From Paulinella micropora (lineage: Eukaryota > Cercozoa > Imbricatea > Euglyphida): a stretch of DNA of 64,000 bases. Location of the stretch: contig BJOX01000183.1 of assembly GCA_009731375.1 (NCBI GenBank), positions 248,644 through 312,643 of the forward strand, read 5' to 3'. Both the position numbers and the translations under genes were made by a program. Every line of letters starts with the position of its first letter. The first letter of the stretch is position 1. Under the pieces are notes generated by a model. It made no database searches, was not told the DNA's origin, and worked only from the letters and a program-made list of their open reading frames with translations. Shown piece by piece: positions 52,267 through 64,000 of this stretch.

Positions 52267-52370
52267 CATACATACATTCATAATATACATACATACATAC
52301 ATACATACATACATACATTACATACATTACATACATTACATACATTACATACATACATGCATTACATACA

Positions 52371-52401
<31 letters not shown>

Positions 52402-52920
52402 CATACAAGTACTCATACAAACATACATACATACATACATACATGCATACATACATGCATACATACATACATACATACATACATACATACATACGTACAT
52501 ACATACATGCATACATACATACATACATACATATACACACATACATACACACACATACATACACACATACATACATACATACATACATACATACATTACA
52601 TACATACATACATACATACATGCATACATACATACATGCATACATACATACATGCATACATACATACATACATACATATATACATACATACATACATACA
52701 TACATACACATACATACATACATACATACATACATACATACACATACATACATTACATTACATTACATTACATTACATTACATTACACTACATTACATTA
52801 CATTACATTACATTACATTACATTACATCATACTGCATAAAATTACATTACAGTGCAGTTACATTACATTACATTACATTACATTACATTACATTACATT
52901 ACATTACATTACATTTCCAT
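50714..52920 (+). repeat. (CA)n, (CATA)n and (ATTAC)n block
   Basis: CA to 50800, about 1.9 kb of CATA with CATG/CGTA variants to 52745, then ATTAC pentamers to 52915. No exon-like interruption was seen. Confidence 0.95.
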
Positions 52921-52944
52921 TACATACACTTCCGTTTGCTAGCC

Positions 52945-60767
<7,823 letters not shown>

Positions 60768-60801
60768 NNNNNNNNNNNNNNNNNNNNNNNNNNNNNNNNN
60801 N

Positions 60802-61188
60802 ATGTGTGCCTAGCCATACGCCTATGAGTCACATGCCGAAATAGCGACGGGAAGCACAATCCTGTTCCCTCAGGGCGCCCTTTCTCGTTTGTTGAGCCCG
60901 GAATAAAACCCACAGTGCTCTGTCGGTTTATACTAGACTGTCGACAGTCTCGAAACTCCATCTGCTTACTGGGCCCTCTGTAATGGAGGTGGGAGCTCGT
61001 TCTGCAAGGGGCGCTTTATGGAACGAGCCCTGGCCCCGCCTGGTACTAGGGAGCTTTGGTATCGCCTGTATCAGTCCCTTCCGTGCAAACATCACGGCTT
61101 AGCTGGGCATCGGGTTAATACTTTACCCACAGACTTCCTTGGTTGACGAAATCAGAAGCTCCTTTTTTCTGACATTAGTCGATATCTC
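60802..61188 (+). repeat. dispersed repeat family R1, copy 3 (longest)
   Basis: Continuous from TGTGTGCCTAGCCATACGCC to TCGATATCTCATC, then (ATCT)n to 61508. No protein was recognised. The consistent 3' junction with (ATCT)n in all copies suggests either a non-LTR element that primes or ends in this repeat, or amplification with the microsatellite. Confidence 0.85.
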
Positions 61189-61267
<79 letters not shown>

Positions 61268-61303
61268 CATCTATCTATCCATCTATGCATCTATCTATCT
61301 ATA

Positions 61304-61351
<48 letters not shown>

Positions 61352-61372
61352 CATATATCTATCTATCTATCC

Positions 61373-61443
<71 letters not shown>

Positions 61444-61465
61444 CATCCATCCATCCATCTGTCTC

Positions 61466-61509
<44 letters not shown>

Positions 61510-61639
61510 ACTTGGAATCGAATTTTGTGCCTTTTCTAAATGTTGTCCATCCGTCATCCCTGCGAAAATGTGAAGACAATTATATATATATGTATATATA
61601 TGTATATTATATATATATATATATATAAAGTTTTATCAC

Positions 61640-62890
61640 ATACATCAACCCTATCTTCCCCTGAGCTAGCGCTGCAGCCTGTGGCTCAGGTTATATCCAC
61701 AGCAAGTACAGCAATCACAGATGTGTGTCCCTCAACCGCACCTCCCCACTCGCTTTGCCTGGCGAGAGTTTGAAAAAGTGGGAAAAGTCTCAAAAATGGG
61801 GTCTGACAAAGGCCATTCTGGGACTGTAGGATTTTACTTATGGTTCCTTCCTTCTACGCTTCGAGCAAAGCTATCTTGCCGCTGCAGTGTTGGGGTGCTG
61901 CGGTCGGGAGCTTCCACAGGATGCAGCTAGTTAGTCCATTTGCCTCCAGTGGTGATGACAGTGCGCAGTCTTTTTCTCTCCCAGTCGCCTGCTTCTCTAC
62001 CATCTTCACGTCCACCTTTTACCAGATCTGGCGCAGTCGGCGCTTCGATGCAGGCATTGTTGTTGGGCAGATGAGACTCAGCTCTCCATCCATGTATCCA
62101 CATACGTGTTCGATGGAATTCAGATCGGCAGACTTGGGGGGAACTTTGCCTGGTCCCGAGGGTGGTCCTTTGTCCAACCGACTTCGGACCTTTTTCAAAC
62201 ATTTCTAAAATTTTGCCAGAGAGAGTAAGTGGAAACGAATGCTTGCGGGACACACATCTATGGGCATTATGCGTGTTGTGCATGTAAGCTGCGCTACAGG
62301 TCGCAGCGCTTGCTGAGGGAAGCATAGCTTCCTTGCCCCAAGGGTGGTCATTTGTGCCAATTTTGGACCCTTTTCGAACTTTCTAAATTCTCGCCAGGGA
62401 GAGCGACTGGGAGGGTGTCATGGCTGGGCACGCATCTTTGGGCGTTATGTGTGCTGCACATATAAGCTGCGTCATATGCTGCAGCGCTTGCTCAGGTAAA
62501 GATAGCCTCCTGGTCCCTGAGTGTCATACCACCCTGGGATGGTGGATACATACATTCTTTCACCCTATCTTTCCCTGAGCAAGCGCTACAGCCTGCGGCG
62601 CAGCTAATAGGTACAGCGTGCATAACGCCCTCACTTGTGTGTCCCTCAATTACACCTCCCCCACTCGCTCTTCCTGGTGAGAATTTAGGAAAGTTGAAAC
62701 AGTGTCGAAAATCGGGCTCTTTGTCAGACCCGATTTTTGAGACTTCTCCATTTTTTCAAACTCTCGCCAGGGAAAGCGAGTGGGGAGGTGCGGTTGAGGG
62801 ACACACATCTGTGGGCGCTGTACTTGCTGTGGATATAACCTGAGCCACAGGCTGCAGCGCTAGCTCAGGGGAAGATAGGGTTGAAGTATG
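61640..62890 (-). mobile_element. degenerate Tc1/mariner-like foldback element
   Basis: Outer arms of about 165 bp (61645-61812 and 62711-62886) are inverted, sharing CCCTATCTTCCCCTGAGCTA and CACCTCCCCACTCGCTTT. Partial copies of the same module lie inside in both orientations (62210-62335, 62390-62515, 62568-62700). On minus around 62000-62150 there is FPPKSADLNSIEHVCGYMDG, matching the conserved P..SPDLNPIE..W motif near the C-terminus of Tc1/mariner transposases, followed by a stop. No intact transposase remains. Confidence 0.65.
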
Positions 62891-63000
62891 TGACATAACT
62901 TTTGAACCACCCCTAAAATATATGTATACACACACACACACACGCACACACACACACACACATATATATATATACATACATACATATACATATGTATATA

Positions 63001-63037
<37 letters not shown>

Positions 63038-63050
63038 TATTATTATTATT

Positions 63051-63125
63051 ATTGGACACCGTGATAGCCCAGTGGTCAAGTTCTACCATCTGGGCCCTGT
63101 CGCCAGTTCGATTCCCGTCGGTGCC
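63051..63125 (+). mobile_element. tRNA-derived SINE head, copy 1
   Basis: The A-box TAGCCCAGTGGTCAAG and B-box AGTTCGATTCC lie in a tRNA-like 75-base head preceded by (ATT)n. The rest is lost in the gap 63126-63208. 63209-63400 is a body/tail fragment that runs into (ATT)n. Confidence 0.75.
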
Positions 63126-63408
63126 NNNNNNNNNNNNNNNNNNNNNNNNNNNNNNNNNNNNNNNNNNNNNNNNNNNNNNNNNNNNNNNNNNNNNNNNNNN
63201 NNNNNNNNGCGGGGAAGATCAATCATTTGTAGTTGATTTCCTGCAAGGTACCCGACACTGTGCGGGGAGTAGGGACTTCCTTTTGGGGCCTTCTATGCAG
63301 GATGGTTAGAGTCACTCTTCCCTCCCCAACATACTCACTGTAGTCCCTGTTGGGTCGAGGGATGGAGGCGCATGGCCCTCGGGCTCAGCCATGACAGATC
63401 AATATATA

Positions 63409-63454
<46 letters not shown>

Positions 63455-63476
63455 TACATATACATTATATATATAC

Positions 63477-63508
<32 letters not shown>

Positions 63509-63688
63509 TGGTAGGTTCCGTGCACTTTCCACGGGCCTGTGGTGGGAGGTGGGCCGCAGATATATACATATACGTATAATTATGTATGTAGAAATATACT
63601 GTTGGTAGGTTCCGTGCGCTTTGTTCTGGTTTGTGGTGGGGGGTGGGCCACAGCTACCAGGTACAACAGAGTACTGTTGTTGTTGTTG

Positions 63689-63751
<63 letters not shown>

Positions 63752-63752
63752 G

Positions 63753-64000
63753 TGGCACCGCGATAGCCCAGTGGTTAAGGTCTACCATCTGGGACCTGTC
63801 GCCAGTTCGATTCCCGTCGGTGCCAGTATTTTCAAAGGATATTTTCTTTGAAAGCATTGGTCTGTCTGGAAGGCTTGGAGCTGCCTTGCGGGGTGTCAGT
63901 AGAGCCTATCGTCAAATCTTCGTACTCCCCTCGCGGGTGAGACGATGGAGGCACATGTGCAGAAATGCATTCGCCATTGACTGAGAAGCACTATTATTAT
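63753..64000 (+). mobile_element. tRNA-derived SINE, copy 2
   Basis: The head GGCACCGCGATAGCCCAGTG ... GTTCGATTCC ... CGGTGCC forms a 7-bp acceptor-like stem with polymerase III A and B boxes. The body runs from about 63825 to 63990 and the (ATT)n tail starts at the window end. The T stem is imperfect, so it is a SINE rather than a tRNA gene. (TTA)n precedes it at 63680-63750. Confidence 0.8.

Noticed and set aside
63753-63823. Functional tRNA gene
   Set aside because: A and B boxes and acceptor pairing are present, but the T stem fails, a long body and (ATT)n tail follow, and a second copy exists; it is a SINE.

Overview
The window is nuclear DNA of a microbial eukaryote; the species cannot be named from sequence. 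Evidence: intact Ty3/gypsy gag and pol genes, LINE, tRNA-derived SINE and Tc1/mariner-like debris, host exons bounded by GT/AG, and more than 20 kb of microsatellite. It is a draft scaffold, with seven large N gaps (34-666 bases) and six 10-N gaps.

Layout. (1) About 1-9060: a Ty3/gypsy retrotransposon cut at its 5' side by the window edge. Gag and Pol share one frame, separated by a single UGA followed by CGG. A probable 3' LTR follows; a diverged relative of it lies at 35.1-35.6 kb. (2) 9.06-12.83 kb: foldback and (TTA)n repeats and unassigned sequence. (3) 12836-33480: a 20.6 kb Polinton/Maverick-type endogenous virus with 129-bp terminal inverted repeats (one mismatch) and a near-perfect 6-bp target duplication. 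(4) 33.5-35.1 kb: unassigned. (5) 35.7-64 kb: microsatellite-dominated host DNA hiding two spliced genes: a minus-strand 2-oxoglutarate/Fe(II) oxygenase (35.7-44.9 kb) and a plus-strand SET-domain protein (52.9-60.3 kb). Degenerate copies of single exons surround several of the real exons. LINE, mariner-like and SINE remnants are interspersed.

The Polinton carries the expected hallmark set: protein-primed DNA polymerase B, retroviral-type integrase, double-jelly-roll major capsid protein, minor capsid/penton protein, adenain-like protease and A32/FtsK-type packaging ATPase. It also encodes two phage-like surface proteins: a fibre of roughly 1,190 residues ending in a self-cleaving S74 chaperone domain, and a 447-residue lectin-like protein beside the capsid gene. 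Structural genes form a minus-strand block (18.1-29.7 kb), flanked by replication and small genes on plus. Seven gene 3' ends carry a hairpin 0-17 nt past the stop, two of them with an almost identical 16-nt loop on unrelated stems. Related palindromes also occur inside ORFs.

Several virus genes (polB, ATPase, fibre, integrase and two small ones) contain single-base frameshifts, while capsid, protease, lectin and the neighbouring 7.8 kb retrotransposon are open. Either the provirus is decaying or the consensus has indel errors; the sequence alone does not decide.
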